A stretch of DNA of 64,000 nt, taken from contig NZ_JONO01000008.1 of NCBI RefSeq assembly GCF_000711895.1, forward strand, positions 1 through 64,000. The letters are read 5' to 3'. Of this stretch, positions 43,484-55,390 are shown piece by piece. Position numbers and translations under genes: made by a program. The stretch's first letter is position 1. Each line of letters opens with the position of its first letter. The notes beneath the pieces are model-generated. The model was not told the DNA's origin. It searched no databases and was given only the letters and a program-made list of their open reading frames with translations. Source of the DNA: Photorhabdus australis DSM 17609. Its GTDB lineage: Bacteria; Pseudomonadota; Gammaproteobacteria; Enterobacterales; Enterobacteriaceae.

Positions 43484-44851
43484 TTGATTACACATATCAA
43501 CCCACTCGGTTCAATGGATTTATTATCTCAACTTGAAGTAGATATGCTGAAGAGCACCGCAAAAAGCGATCTTTATCTCTTATTCCGAAACTGTTCACTC
43601 GCTGTACTCAATTCGGGTAGCCAAACAGATAATAGTAAGGAACTCCTCTCTAAATACACAGATTTTGATATTAACGTATTGCGCCGTGAGCGCGGAGTAA
43701 AACTGGAATTAGTGAATCCACCAGAAGAAGCGTTTGTTGATGGGAAAATTATCCATTCACTACAAGCTAATTTGTTCGCCGTGCTTCGGGATATCTTGTT
43801 TGTTCATACTCAGATTACTGATTCAGGAAAACAGCATCATCCCAATCTGGAAAACGGTGCATATATTACCAATACCATCTTCTCTATTCTGCGTAACGCC
43901 AGAGCGTTACATACCGACGAAGATCCCAATATGATCGTCTGTTGGGGCGGCCATTCAGTGACTAAGCCAGAGTATCAATACAGCCGTAAAGTCGGTCATC
44001 AACTTGGACTGCGAGGACTTAATATCTGTACCGGCTGCGGCCCAGGTGCAATGGAAGCACCGATGAAAGGTGCCGCCGTAGGTCATGCACAACAGAATTA
44101 TAAAGATAGCCGTTTTATCGGTATCACCGAGCCATCAATCATTGCCGCTGAACCACCTAACCCATTAGTGAACGAATTGATTATCATGCCAGATATAGAA
44201 AAACGTCTGGAAGCCTTCGTTCGTATTGCTCACGGTATTATTATTTTCCCAGGTGGTGTCGGCACAACAGAGGAATTACTCTACCTGTTGGGTATTCTGA
44301 TGGACCCGGAAAATCAGGAACAAATATTGCCATTGATTTTTACCGGTCCGAAAGAAAGTGCAGATTATTTCCAGGTCCTGGATGAATTTATTGTTCATAC
44401 ATTGGGGAAAGAAGCACGACGCTACTATCACACTATTATTGATGACGCTCCTGAAGTTGCCCGGATAATGAAAGAAGCAATGCCATTAGTCAGAGATAAC
44501 CGCCACAGTACCGGGGATGCATACAGTTTTAATTGGTCAATGAAGATCAACTATGATTTACAACAACCGTTTGCACCCTCTCATGAAAATATGGCTAATC
44601 TTAATCTCCATCCTGCTCAGTCTCCTGACAAACTGGTGGCTGCACTACGCCGTGCTTTTTCTGGGATTGTTGCCGGCAATGTGAAAGAGATCGGTATTCA
44701 AGCGATTGAAAAATATGGCCCATTCAAAATCCATGGAAATGCTGAAATAATGCGCCATATGGACAAGCTGCTGGCAGACTTTGTGGAACAGCACCGGATG
44801 AAACTACCAGGTGGTACTGCCTACGAACCCTGCTACGAAATTATCCGATAA
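43484..44851 (+). CDS. ppnN: Pyrimidine/purine nucleotide 5'-monophosphate nucleosidase PpnN
   Basis: Cleaves nucleoside monophosphates to base and ribose 5-phosphate; E. coli PpnN is activated by (p)ppGpp. 455 residues (E. coli 454). A central LOG-type domain has CWGGHS and the nucleotide-binding [15 protein letters not shown]. The start is TTG at 43484, supported by AAGGAG 6 to 7 bases upstream and the conserved [12 protein letters not shown]. It lies 154 bp after queF. Confidence 0.96.
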   Translation: MITHINPLGSMDLLSQLEVDMLKSTAKSDLYLLFRNCSLAVLNSGSQTDNSKELLSKYTDFDINVLRRERGVKLELVNPPEEAFVDGKIIHSLQANLFAVLRDILFVHTQITDSGKQHHPNLENGAYITNTIFSILRNARALHTDEDPNMIVCWGGHSVTKPEYQYSRKVGHQLGLRGLNICTGCGPGAMEAPMKGAAVGHAQQNYKDSRFIGITEPSIIAAEPPNPLVNELIIMPDIEKRLEAFVRIAHGIIIFPGGVGTTEELLYLLGILMDPENQEQILPLIFTGPKESADYFQVLDEFIVHTLGKEARRYYHTIIDDAPEVARIMKEAMPLVRDNRHSTGDAYSFNWSMKINYDLQQPFAPSHENMANLNLHPAQSPDKLVAALRRAFSGIVAGNVKEIGIQAIEKYGPFKIHGNAEIMRHMDKLLADFVEQHRMKLPGGTAYEPCYEIIR

Positions 44852-44916
44852 AACTTACTACCCGAAAAAATATCTGCTCCATGGATGGAGCACAATGCGG
44901 CTTAATAGTGAACCCT

Positions 44917-45672
44917 ATGATACACCTTCTAATTGTTGATGCTCTTAACCTTATCCGCCGCATTCATGCTGTGCAGGGCAGCCCATGTATTCCTGCCTGT
45001 GAGCATGCACTAAGGCAGTTGATCCAACATACCAATCCTACCCATGCTGTCGCAGTCTTCGATGAAGAGGATCGTAGTAACAGTTGGCGGCATCAAATAT
45101 TGCCTGACTACAAAGCCGGTCGCTCGCCTATGCCTGACAATCTGAAACAAGAAATGCCGCAGATCAGAATATCATTTGAACAACAAGGCATTGCCTGCTG
45201 GCATGCCCAAGGACATGAAGCTGATGATCTAGCCGCGACGCTGGCAGTAAAAGTCGCTTCTGCCGGTTACGTTACGATTGTTTCTACTGATAAAGGTTAT
45301 TGTCAGTTACTTTCACCCAATATCCGTATTCGTGACTACTTCCAGAAACGCTGGCTGGATATGCCATTTATTCAACAAGAATTTGGCGTTTTTCCGCAAC
45401 AATTACCTGATTACTGGGGATTAGCGGGGATCAATAGCAGTAAAATCCCCGGAATTTCGGGGATTGGACCTAAAACTGCCACTATTTTACTGCGACAGTT
45501 CGGTACACTGGATAATCTTTTCCAGAACCTCGAGCAACAACCGGATAAATGGCGCAATAAGTTGGAATCAAATAAAGAAATTGCGTTTATCAGCCGGAAA
45601 GTTGCGTCATTACGTACCGATTTAGCTTTAAATGGCAACTTACAACAACTCCGGCTGACAACAGCAAATTAA
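44917..45672 (+). CDS. xni: Flap endonuclease Xni (ExoIX)
   Basis: 5'-nuclease-family flap endonuclease, 251 residues as in E. coli. N-terminal [40 protein letters not shown] and the metal site [10 protein letters not shown] followed by [11 protein letters not shown]. The helix-hairpin-helix [12 protein letters not shown] is near 180. I chose the ATG at 44917 by alignment; the frame opens 12 codons earlier. Its stop shares TTAA with the stop of the opposite gene prtD. Confidence 0.94.
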   Translation: MIHLLIVDALNLIRRIHAVQGSPCIPACEHALRQLIQHTNPTHAVAVFDEEDRSNSWRHQILPDYKAGRSPMPDNLKQEMPQIRISFEQQGIACWHAQGHEADDLAATLAVKVASAGYVTIVSTDKGYCQLLSPNIRIRDYFQKRWLDMPFIQQEFGVFPQQLPDYWGLAGINSSKIPGISGIGPKTATILLRQFGTLDNLFQNLEQQPDKWRNKLESNKEIAFISRKVASLRTDLALNGNLQQLRLTTAN

Positions 45673-47042
45673 CGAAAATACCCTGCGACCTTATCCAAAT
45701 GTTCACCTTTTAACTCACCGGCCTCATTAAGTAGGCCGACCCAAGCTTTAATATAATTATATTTGGCCTGAGAAAGATCACGCCGGGCAGTATATAGCTG
45801 CTGCTCAGCATTCAGAACATCCACATTAACCCGCTGTCCAAGAACAACGCTTTTACTGGTTGCATCCACCTGCAAGCTAGCTGATTCAACGGCCATTTCA
45901 TAAGCATTAATCCGCTTTTCGCTATTCAGATACTGATTATAATTCCGGCGTAATGCATTAAGCACTTCTCCTGCCTGAACATCAAGCTCATATTTGGTTC
46001 TTCCATATTGCGCCGCTGCCTGACGTACAGCAGCAGATGTACCACCACCATTATAGATATTCATGCTCATCCGTAAGCCAATAGTATCAGTTCGATACTT
46101 CTGATCGACAGTATTATCGCTGCTAGACTCACTTTCAGAATGGGAAGCATAAAGTTCTAACTTAGGTAAATAACCAGCCCGGTTACGTTGCACTTCATGG
46201 TACGCCGCTTTCACTTCCTGACGGGAAGCGGCCAGAACCGGGTTGTTAGCTAATGCCCGTTTTTCCCATTCTTCATAATGGCCTGGCGACAATTTCAACA
46301 TCTTAAACTGCTTTTTATCTGATAATCGCTGCACCGGTAAATCAATGGGAAGAGGAATACCAACAATCAATTGTAAGCTGCGCATTGCGGCATCCAGATC
46401 ATCCTTGGCTGCTATCTCATCCGCAATAGCCTGGCTGTAACGGGATTGTGTTTCCACTACATCAGTGCGTGTCCCTTCACCAGAAGCAAACAATTTCCTG
46501 TTCAGTTCCAACTGTTTTTCATACGCTATTCTCTGGCGTATGACTAAGTCAATCTGATCCTGCGCATAAGCTACATCCACGTAAGCATTCACTACCCGGA
46601 CAGCCAGTTGCTGAAAATCTGCCCGAAAACGTTCATTGCTCATCAACGTATGCGCTTGACTGGCTTTATACCGCGCCCATATCTCAAAATCTATCAATGG
46701 CTGGGTCAACACAATCGCCGCGTTATAACTGCGATATTGGCGATCCCGACTTGCAGTTATCTTATTTCCCCGAAGATCATACGAAGGTTGCTCCATATGT
46801 TGCCAATTTCTCGGTGAATTTTGATAAGACATCATCACCTTAGGTAACAATTCTGCCCTGCCTATCTTTTCATACTCTTCTCCACCTTCTCTTTCTTTTA
46901 CCGCTGCGAGAAAAGTAGGATCATTTTCTAATGCCAGCGCATAAGCCTCTGTCAGACTCAGCGCCCATGCAGGAAAAGAGAACATACTGACGATGAAAAG
47001 AATCAACAAACCCACTGATAAAGAAGCATGATTCAGTCTCAT
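45669..47042 (-). CDS. prtD: Type I secretion outer-membrane channel PrtD (TolC family)
   Basis: Outer-membrane channel of the PrtA exporter, 457 residues. The signal peptide ends near AWA and the mature protein begins [11 protein letters not shown], as in TolC/PrtF/AprF. Two repeated helical halves are typical of outer-membrane efflux proteins; conserved stretches include LTQPLIDF and [17 protein letters not shown] chose the ATG at 47042 with GAGGAGT four bases upstream; it lies 2 bp after the prtC stop. In Dickeya nomenclature this role is PrtF. Confidence 0.9.
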   Translation of the reverse strand: MRLNHASLSVGLLILFIVSMFSFPAWALSLTEAYALALENDPTFLAAVKEREGGEEYEKIGRAELLPKVMMSYQNSPRNWQHMEQPSYDLRGNKITASRDRQYRSYNAAIVLTQPLIDFEIWARYKASQAHTLMSNERFRADFQQLAVRVVNAYVDVAYAQDQIDLVIRQRIAYEKQLELNRKLFASGEGTRTDVVETQSRYSQAIADEIAAKDDLDAAMRSLQLIVGIPLPIDLPVQRLSDKKQFKMLKLSPGHYEEWEKRALANNPVLAASRQEVKAAYHEVQRNRAGYLPKLELYASHSESESSSDNTVDQKYRTDTIGLRMSMNIYNGGGTSAAVRQAAAQYGRTKYELDVQAGEVLNALRRNYNQYLNSEKRINAYEMAVESASLQVDATSKSVVLGQRVNVDVLNAEQQLYTARRDLSQAKYNYIKAWVGLLNEAGELKGEHLDKVAGYFR

Positions 47043-47044
47043 AA

Positions 47045-48373
47045 TTACTCCTCTATCAATGATGTCGAAGCCCGATCCCACAATGGCTTAAACAGATAAC
47101 TTAACAAGGAACGTGAACCAGTTTTGACAAATACCTCAACTGGCATCCCCGGCCTGATATCCAGCCCTTTCAATTTTTCCATCCCTTCAGGGGACACGAC
47201 AGCTCTCATCTGATAATAAGGTTGGCTAGTCACGGGATCCACCAGTCTATCTGCGGAAACCATGATCACTTTTCCTTCAATTTTGGGTGTCCGATTCTGA
47301 TTAAAAGCGGTGAACATCAGATCTACATCCAATCCTTTGCTGATTTTATCTGCCAAATTAACCGCAACACGGGTTTCCACTTCAAGCGCCATTTGGTTCG
47401 GCAGGATTTCCATCAGTTTTTCACCGGGAGCAACGACACCACCCTGCGTAAAAATATTTAACCCAACAACCGTGCCATCAACGGGCGCCACAATTGAGGT
47501 ATGCATCAGTTCAAACTGGGCTGTGTCCAGCTTATTTCGGTATTCACTGGCAGCAACCTGCACCTCTGCCAATTGCGTGCGCACTTCGCGCTGATAGTCT
47601 GCTTTACGTTGAATAATGTGCTGCTGGGTTTCCTGTAACTGTTTTTCAAGCTGACCGGCACGCCCTTCCATTTCCGCTATGCTGCTGTTCAGCTCAGCCT
47701 GTTCACGCAACAGTTCCAAATAACGATTACGCGGGAAATAACCCTCATCTGCTAAAGATTTAAGATTAGTTATCTGCTCTTTAAGTGCGGTCTGTTGCAC
47801 TCGCTTACTGACAAGAGAAGCTTTCAGTCCTTTAATCTGAAAATGGATCCCTGCAACAGCCTGCTCCAGCCCTTCAAGATCGCTTTGCAGCATTTCACGG
47901 CGTGATGCGAACAGTTGTTTTTGCAGTGCGATAATCTCTTTCACCCGAGGTTCAGACTGTAATTGCTGCAATATTTCGGGAAAAACCAGCATGTCATCAC
48001 CATGCTGTTCAGCCAATAAACGAGTTTCCGTTGCTAGCGTGGTATACAGTTGATCCTGAAGCGCATCTACCTGGGCTTTTGCCTGCACCTGACTAAGCTG
48101 AACGAGGGTTTGACCCGCTTTTATAGTTTCTCCCTCAACAACCATAATCTGGCTGATAATACCGCTTGCCGGAGCCTGAACCGTTTTGCGATTGCCATCT
48201 ACAACCACTACACCTGAAGACGCAACCCCTTTATCCAACGGTGCGAATGCTGCCCAAATGAGAAATCCCAAGATCCCCACACCAATCACCAACCATCCTA
48301 GTCGTAAAAAATGCCCTTCTTCCAGTGGCAATAATCCTTTGCCATCCACTACCGGCGTATTCTGATCAGACAT
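47045..48373 (-). CDS. prtC: Type I secretion membrane-fusion protein PrtC (HlyD family)
   Basis: Periplasmic adaptor linking the ABC transporter to the outer-membrane channel. 442 residues. A single N-terminal membrane anchor (about 28-50), the lipoyl/barrel-sandwich half TVQAPASGIISQIMVVEGE, a long alpha-helical hairpin (about 95-290), then the second half TSIVAPVDGTVVGLNIFTQ. I chose ATG 48373 with GGGAG five bases upstream. In Dickeya nomenclature this role is PrtE. Confidence 0.9.
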   Translation of the reverse strand: MSDQNTPVVDGKGLLPLEEGHFLRLGWLVIGVGILGFLIWAAFAPLDKGVASSGVVVVDGNRKTVQAPASGIISQIMVVEGETIKAGQTLVQLSQVQAKAQVDALQDQLYTTLATETRLLAEQHGDDMLVFPEILQQLQSEPRVKEIIALQKQLFASRREMLQSDLEGLEQAVAGIHFQIKGLKASLVSKRVQQTALKEQITNLKSLADEGYFPRNRYLELLREQAELNSSIAEMEGRAGQLEKQLQETQQHIIQRKADYQREVRTQLAEVQVAASEYRNKLDTAQFELMHTSIVAPVDGTVVGLNIFTQGGVVAPGEKLMEILPNQMALEVETRVAVNLADKISKGLDVDLMFTAFNQNRTPKIEGKVIMVSADRLVDPVTSQPYYQMRAVVSPEGMEKLKGLDIRPGMPVEVFVKTGSRSLLSYLFKPLWDRASTSLIEE

Positions 48374-48439
48374 ATCCACTCCCGGACAGAAATCTCCGTC
48401 TCAGCTATTTGATATTATTATAATTAAATGCCTACTTAC

Positions 48440-50170
48440 TTATGATGCCTGAGCAACTGCCTTAGTTGCTGAATGTTCCTGGCTCTTATTCTGTTGTGAT
48501 AAAGCTGTCATTACCTGCTGAGATGAACCAAACATCTTCATTTTTCCCTGAACCAGCAGCAATATTTTGTTCGTCTGTGACAACAATGATGTGCGATGAG
48601 TAATCACAATCACGGTTTTTCCTTGCGCTTTCAGCTGAGCAATAGCTTGATTCAGTGCTCTTTCGCCCGCTTCATCGAGGCTGGAATTCGGTTCATCTAA
48701 GACCACAAGTGACGGTTCATCATACAACGCACGAGCAAGACCAATTCGCTGCTTCTGCCCACCAGATAACCCAATACCTCCGGCACCAATAACGGTGTCA
48801 TAACCCTTATCAAGTGCTAATATCAGTTCATGAACCCCAGCTTTTTTTGCCGCCTGAACAACTTTTTCTGGTTCTACCTCATTGAAACGAGCAATGTTCT
48901 CAGCGATAGTGCCGCCAAACAGCTCAATATCTTGTGGTAAATATCCTATTGAAGAACCCAATTCATCTTTGTTCCACTGATAAATATCTGCATTATCCAA
49001 GCGGACCACACCTTCTTGTGCCGGCCATATCCCGACCAGTAACCGGGCGAGGGTCGATTTCCCTGAAGCACTGGGGCCAATTAATCCCATCACATCACCC
49101 GCATCCAGCGCGAAACTAACATCTTGCAACACAACTTTACTGTTTCTTCCCGGAGGCGCCGCTGAAACTTTTTCTACAACCAAATTGCCTTTTGGTGCAG
49201 GTAATGACATTCCCGATTTCCGTTCAGGTTGTTGTTCCAGCAGATCGGTTAACCGTTGCCATGACAAACGAGCCGAACTCCAACCTTTCCAGGCTTGAAT
49301 AAGCTGTTCAATCGGCGAAAGTGCCCGCCCCATCAGAATTGAAGCTGCAATCATCATTCCCGGCGTAATATGCCCACCAATCGCTAACCAGCCACCTAAT
49401 CCGAGGATCAGCGACTGTAACGCCAAACGCACCGTTTTCGTGACCGAATTAATCACTGAAGCCCGTTCACTGGCAATCCGCTGGAAATTCAGAAAACGTT
49501 CATGTAATCCGAACCATCTCCGGCGCAGTACCGGCAACATACCCAACGCCTCTATCACCTCTGCATTACGCAGGTTGGTGCTGGCAAGGCTAGCTGAACG
49601 CAAAGCAAGTTTATTGGCTTCGGATAACGGCTGTCTTGATACCCACTGATTCAATACAGCAAGGGCAATCAATACCAACGCACCCACCAATGACAACAAA
49701 CCAAGCCAAGGGTTAAAAAGAAAAATAACCAACAAGTAGATTGGAAACCAAGGAGCATCAAAGAAAGCAAACAAAGCATTACCCGTCAGAAACTGGCGAA
49801 TATTTGCCAGGTCATTGAGCATCTGGCCCGCATCTGTTGTGCCATTTTTCAGATTTGATTCGTAAGATGCTGTATAAACCCGATTATTCAGCTTCATATC
49901 AAGCTGGCTACCAATACGAATAACAATCATGCTGCGGATATATTCCAGCATTCCCATCATGGCAAACATACCAAGAGTAATCAGAGTCAACATCAGCAAA
50001 GTGATTTCATTGCCCGATGGCAACACTCTGTCATAAACCTGCAACATATAAACAGACGGAACTAACATGAGCAGGTTAATAAAAGCAGTGAACAACCCGA
50101 TAGTCCAAAACACCCGACTACGGGCACGAATGACATCAGCAATCTCATCCTTTGGGAGTAGTAATTTCAC
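48440..50170 (-). CDS. prtB: Type I secretion ABC transporter PrtB
   Basis: Inner-membrane ABC exporter that energises PrtA secretion. 576 residues: a six-helix membrane domain (about 20-310), then an ATPase with Walker A GPSASGKST (near 365), signature LSGGQKQR (near 475) and Walker B LVVLDEPNSSLD. It lacks a C39 peptidase domain, as expected for an exporter of C-terminal-signal proteins. GTG start with AAGGA 7 bases upstream. In Dickeya nomenclature this role is PrtD. Confidence 0.92.
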   Translation of the reverse strand: MKLLLPKDEIADVIRARSRVFWTIGLFTAFINLLMLVPSVYMLQVYDRVLPSGNEITLLMLTLITLGMFAMMGMLEYIRSMIVIRIGSQLDMKLNNRVYTASYESNLKNGTTDAGQMLNDLANIRQFLTGNALFAFFDAPWFPIYLLVIFLFNPWLGLLSLVGALVLIALAVLNQWVSRQPLSEANKLALRSASLASTNLRNAEVIEALGMLPVLRRRWFGLHERFLNFQRIASERASVINSVTKTVRLALQSLILGLGGWLAIGGHITPGMMIAASILMGRALSPIEQLIQAWKGWSSARLSWQRLTDLLEQQPERKSGMSLPAPKGNLVVEKVSAAPPGRNSKVVLQDVSFALDAGDVMGLIGPSASGKSTLARLLVGIWPAQEGVVRLDNADIYQWNKDELGSSIGYLPQDIELFGGTIAENIARFNEVEPEKVVQAAKKAGVHELILALDKGYDTVIGAGGIGLSGGQKQRIGLARALYDEPSLVVLDEPNSSLDEAGERALNQAIAQLKAQGKTVIVITHRTSLLSQTNKILLLVQGKMKMFGSSQQVMTALSQQNKSQEHSATKAVAQAS

Positions 50171-50245
50171 GGCATTTCCTTAATAACTATCTGATATATC
50201 TTGTTGTTATAAATATATGACTATCTGATGTTAACGTTCCTTGCC

Positions 50246-50641
50246 TTATTCCCTTTGCTCACCAGGTTTCATTATCAGTTCCCGACCATCAGCAAACCGG
50301 GCAAACCAACCATCTGATTCATGCGCAAAGAAAGCCAATCCACTTCCCTGATTATCTGTAATCGTGATGCCATCAGGTGTAGGTCGCCAACCAGCAGGGA
50401 CTTCGCCAAACATATCCGCCAAACAAGCGTTATCACCATTAAGTGACCAAATTGAGCCTTCCGGTAATGGTTGGTCAGTCAATGACACATCGCATTGTTG
50501 ACGTTTATCTGACAGTTGCCATATGCCTTTCAATTCACTGGCGTGTGGGAGATCAAGACTACTTGCCATACTTCCTCCGATAATGCTGAATGTAAGAGCA
50601 ACAAAGCATGCAAATTTCAGATACCAAGCGGCAAAAACCAT
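50246..50641 (-). CDS. inh: Alkaline metalloprotease inhibitor Inh
   Basis: Periplasmic inhibitor that protects the cell from PrtA. 131 residues with a signal peptide (to about residue 27). The body is Inh/AprI-like: ELKGIWQLSDKRQQCDVSL, then a second cysteine in DNACLADMFGEVPAGW; these two form the conserved disulfide. I chose the ATG at 50641 with GGAGG 4 bases upstream. It lies between prtA and the exporter genes. Confidence 0.9.
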   Translation of the reverse strand: MVFAAWYLKFACFVALTFSIIGGSMASSLDLPHASELKGIWQLSDKRQQCDVSLTDQPLPEGSIWSLNGDNACLADMFGEVPAGWRPTPDGITITDNQGSGLAFFAHESDGWFARFADGRELIMKPGEQRE

Positions 50642-50658
50642 GCTGCCTCCAAACAAAT

Positions 50659-50683
50659 AACCGCATCCAAGTCAGATGCGGTT
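50659..50683 (-). terminator. Intercistronic hairpin between prtA and inh
   Basis: AACCGCATC and GATGCGGTT form a 9-bp stem with a 7-base loop, 12 bp after the prtA stop. On the minus strand it is followed by ATTTGTTT. It looks like a partial terminator that would favour prtA over the downstream genes. Confidence 0.6.
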
Positions 50684-50694
50684 GTGTTGTTGTG

Positions 50695-52197
<1,503 letters not shown>

Positions 52198-52388
52198 TCA
52201 ATAAAACCTGAAAACAACAGACCTCCCATGGTCATACAAATTAAGAACTAAAATCCCTTTCACATAAAAGTAACACTAAAGCTAATTATATAAAAAGCAA
52301 TTAACATACTTTTTTAATATAAACGTGATAAAAATAACATAAAACAAATAAGCGATTGTTTTACATAACATAACTATTTAAGGCAAAA

Positions 52389-52418
52389 AAAATACCGCTA
52401 ATTTACTGGCGGTATTTT
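52389..52418. terminator. Symmetrical terminator-like hairpin upstream of prtA
   Basis: AAAATACCGC and GCGGTATTTT, 10-bp stem with a 10-base loop. A-run before and T-run after make it able to terminate in either direction. No known gene reads into it from nearby on the plus strand; it would insulate prtA from leftward readthrough. Confidence 0.6.
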
Positions 52419-52617
52419 CTTACGCATTAATTATTTATTACTTAACTATCTCATAAAGTAAACTTTAAAAAATTTATAGAATTATTGTTGATAATTCTAA
52501 TTATAAATTATCTCGAACCGTTATATGAATAGATAAAATAGGAATACCCCTCCCCTTCGAATGCAATATTGAACGATATAACGCATATGGAAGGGAGCTA
52601 ACCCCCGTAAATACCTA

Positions 52618-52744
52618 TATACCCGTCATCTTTCAAGTTGCTTCTTTGTTGGCTGCACTCACTCACCCCAGTCACATAGTTATCTATGCTCCTGGGGATT
52701 CGCTCCCTTGCCGTCGCGATGCATCTTGAAATCTATTGGGTATA
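52618..52744 (-). repeat. ERIC element, complete (127 bp)
   Basis: Inverted relative to the copies at 39 kb: TATACCCGTCATCTTTCAAG at the left, the core CACCCCAGTCACATAG and CTCCTGGGGATTCGCTCCC, and ATTGGGTATA at the right. Confidence 0.93.
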
Positions 52745-52960
52745 TATTATTAAGTAAAGTAATAACAACTTGATTAAATAAATAAAAAAATATACATCAC
52801 AGATATGGTTAATACTTTTCTTATTTTAAATAATTCTTTTTATATATAATAAAATTATATTTTTGGTTTTTTTAAAATCAAATAAAAACATCAATAAAGT
52901 TGATTGAATACTCTTAAAAACAAGATATGAAACCAATAACTCAATATATTCATAAAGATA

Positions 52961-53087
52961 TATACCCGTTATCTTTCAAGTTGCCTCTTTGTTGGCTGCA
53001 CTCACTCACCCCGGTCATATAGTTATCTATGCTCCCGGGGATTCGCTCCCTTGCCGTCGCGACGCATCTTGAAATCCATAGGGTATA
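52961..53087 (-). repeat. ERIC element, complete (127 bp)
   Basis: TATACCCGTTATCTTTCAAG through CACCCCGGTCATATAG and CTCCCGGGGATTCGCTCCC to ATAGGGTATA. Same orientation as the copy 217 bp to its left. Confidence 0.93.
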
Positions 53088-53500
53088 GAATTTAAAACAG
53101 AAACTTAAACTTGATATAATACAAACATTATTTTAATTTAACATCATAATTAAACTTCATATTTTAACCTTGGTTAAATTAATTGAAAAAAAATCCATTT
53201 AATTATTTTCGAGTTTATAATATTAATTTACTGGCTTATTACACATTAATCTCATGCCTCATTAAACTGTTACAACAATATATTAATTTTGTTATTTATT
53301 TTAAGTCAAGTAAAAAAATCAATAATTTTCCGACAGAAATCATACTATATTAATCATTAGATTAGATAATAACAACCTCACAACAGAATATTATGTAATA
53401 TTCTCTCTGGTGAATAAATGAGTTAAATTATTTAAATATGCTACTTTTACTACACACATGGAAATGAAAAACAAAATGCAATAATATCATTCAATATTAA

Positions 53501-53531
53501 AATAAAAACGCCTCAGAATATCATAGAGGCG
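53501..53531 (-). terminator. Terminator after rlmM
   Basis: On the minus strand CGCCTC, an 11-base loop, GAGGCG, then TTTTTATT. It lies about 57 bp after the rlmM stop. Confidence 0.75.
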
Positions 53532-53587
53532 CTTTGTAAAGTCCTATTTTAGGAATTTATTCCAGGATAATGATGAACAACAATTAA

Positions 53588-54688
53588 TTAGTCATTATTC
53601 CGGCTAGCTGCATAAGCAGACCAAATACGGCGAACATGAACCGTTATTTCTTCCCTGTCATGATAAAGGTGTTTTGCCTGAATTTGTGCATTTATACCAT
53701 TCTCTTTTAATTGCAGATTCATTTTCTGCAAATTATGCGCGACTTCTTCATAACGCTTTTTCATAGGCAATTTAAGATTAAAAATAGCCTCCCGGCACCA
53801 ACCATTAACCAGCCAATCTGCCATTAATTGCGTCACTTTTGCTGGCTTTTCTACCATATCGCACACCAGCCAATAAATGTTTTTTACCAAAGGTTCAAAC
53901 TTAAAACCATCCACTTTGTGATGCCGAACCTGTCCCGTATCCATCAGGCTTTGCGACATTGGGCCATTATCCACGGCATGCACCATCATACTGCGTTTCA
54001 CCAATTGGTAAGTCCAACCACCAGGACACGCCCCCAAATCAACCGCATATAGACCACTGGCCAACCGCTCTTCCCACTCGTCATAAGGAATAAAAACATG
54101 AAAGGCTTCTTCCAACTTCAGTGTTGAACGACTTGGTGCATCTGAAGGGAGCTTCAGTCGGGGAATACCCATATAAAATGGTGAATTGTTATGACTGTAA
54201 GAATAACCAACATAACAGCAACCCGGCGCAATAAAAAAAACGTGTATGACAGGACAGTTGGCGCTTTCCCTAATCTGCAAAATTTTTTCCTGGCGCATCG
54301 CATTACGCAACGGCACAGTAAATTTCCGGCAGAACTTTAGCAACTCTTTACTTTCATTAGTATCAGGCACTTCAACCCTTAGTTCGCCAGCACGTTCAAT
54401 GACGCCGTGCAACATACCCACAATTGGACTTACCCGATCTTCTGGCGGTAAATCGCGCAACAATTCACCCACAACCAGCATTTGGCGAGCAAAAATCAAT
54501 TCCCGAAAAGGTATCTCACGAATAAGCCGATCTGCATCTTCACGCTGATAACACTCAAACAGAACATAACCACTGTTGTCTTTTACCCGGGCAAAACCAT
54601 AGATCTCTTTTTGACCCGCTTTATCGGTGATTTCTGCCGCGCACTCTTTTTCAAAACCAGAGCGACAATATAAAGCAATTTTATTCAT
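53588..54688 (-). CDS. rlmM: 23S rRNA 2'-O-ribose C2498 methyltransferase RlmM
   Basis: Methylates C2498 of 23S rRNA using S-adenosylmethionine. 366 residues, the E. coli length. An N-terminal THUMP-like region ([20 protein letters not shown]) precedes the Rossmann domain with [18 protein letters not shown]. The catalytic K-D-K-E set includes VCDMVEKP and [14 protein letters not shown]. It overlaps the ygdD end by 8 bp, as a two-gene unit. Confidence 0.95.
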   Translation of the reverse strand: MNKIALYCRSGFEKECAAEITDKAGQKEIYGFARVKDNSGYVLFECYQREDADRLIREIPFRELIFARQMLVVGELLRDLPPEDRVSPIVGMLHGVIERAGELRVEVPDTNESKELLKFCRKFTVPLRNAMRQEKILQIRESANCPVIHVFFIAPGCCYVGYSYSHNNSPFYMGIPRLKLPSDAPSRSTLKLEEAFHVFIPYDEWEERLASGLYAVDLGACPGGWTYQLVKRSMMVHAVDNGPMSQSLMDTGQVRHHKVDGFKFEPLVKNIYWLVCDMVEKPAKVTQLMADWLVNGWCREAIFNLKLPMKKRYEEVAHNLQKMNLQLKENGINAQIQAKHLYHDREEITVHVRRIWSAYAASRNND

Positions 54689-55076
54689 GGCAAAGCGCCG
54701 ATTTCCTTAGACGCAAAGCGCCAATTAATACTAAGAGCCAGCCGATAAGAAAGCTGCCCCCTCCAATTGGAGTAATATAAGAGAAAAATTTAACCTGTAA
54801 TAAGGCCATACAGTAGAGACTGCCACTAAACAACAAAATGCCTACCGCGAAAAAGACACCACTCCAGTAAAACCAGAGAACAACTTTACGCATCAGCATG
54901 GCAGATATAGCCATCATTGCCAGAGTATGAATCCCCTGATATTGCAAACCAAGTTCAATCCAATCTAACTGATATTTTGCCATAATCAGGGATAATAAAT
55001 GCGACCCGATAGCACCAAACGCCACATAGAAAAAACCACTAATACCAGCAAAGATAAGCATTAAACGACTATTCAC
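54681..55076 (-). CDS. ygdD: DUF423 membrane protein YgdD
   Basis: 131 residues with four hydrophobic segments, for example [21 protein letters not shown] and [17 protein letters not shown]423 family, function unknown. GTG start with AAGGA 8 bases upstream. It lies directly before rlmM; two tandem ERICs separate it from gcvA. Confidence 0.92.
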   Translation of the reverse strand: MNSRLMLIFAGISGFFYVAFGAIGSHLLSLIMAKYQLDWIELGLQYQGIHTLAMMAISAMLMRKVVLWFYWSGVFFAVGILLFSGSLYCMALLQVKFFSYITPIGGGSFLIGWLLVLIGALRLRKSALCHE

Positions 55077-55098
55077 TGTTATCTTCCTTTTTCATATT

Positions 55099-55225
55099 TA
55101 TACCTTTCATCTTTCAAGCTGCTGCTTTGTTGGCTGCATTCACTTACCCCAGTCACATAGTTATCTATGCTCCCGGGGATGCGCTCCCTTGCCGCCGCAA
55201 TGCAACTTGAAATCTATTGGGTATA
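55099..55225 (-). repeat. ERIC element, complete, left copy of a tandem pair
   Basis: TATACCTTTCATCTTTCAAG through CACTTACCCCAGTCACATAG and CTCCCGGGGATGCGCTCCC to ATTGGGTATA. It shares its last bases (TA) with the next ERIC. Confidence 0.92.
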
Positions 55226-55350
55226 TACCCTTCATCTTTCAAGCTGCTGCTTTGTTGGCTGCACGCATTCACCCCGGTCACAAAGTTCGCTATGCTCCCG
55301 GGGATTCGCTCCCTTGCCGTCTCGATCCATCTTGAAATCTATTGGGTATA
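55224..55350 (-). repeat. ERIC element, complete, right copy of a tandem pair
   Basis: TATACCCTTCATCTTTCAAG through CACCCCGGTCACAAAG and CTCCCGGGGATTCGCTCCC to ATTGGGTATA. It abuts the preceding ERIC in the same orientation. It differs in sequence from that copy, so this is not a recent tandem duplication. Confidence 0.92.
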
Positions 55351-55390
55351 TATCTGAGAACTCTCGTAACCCAAATGACATATCCTTTTC

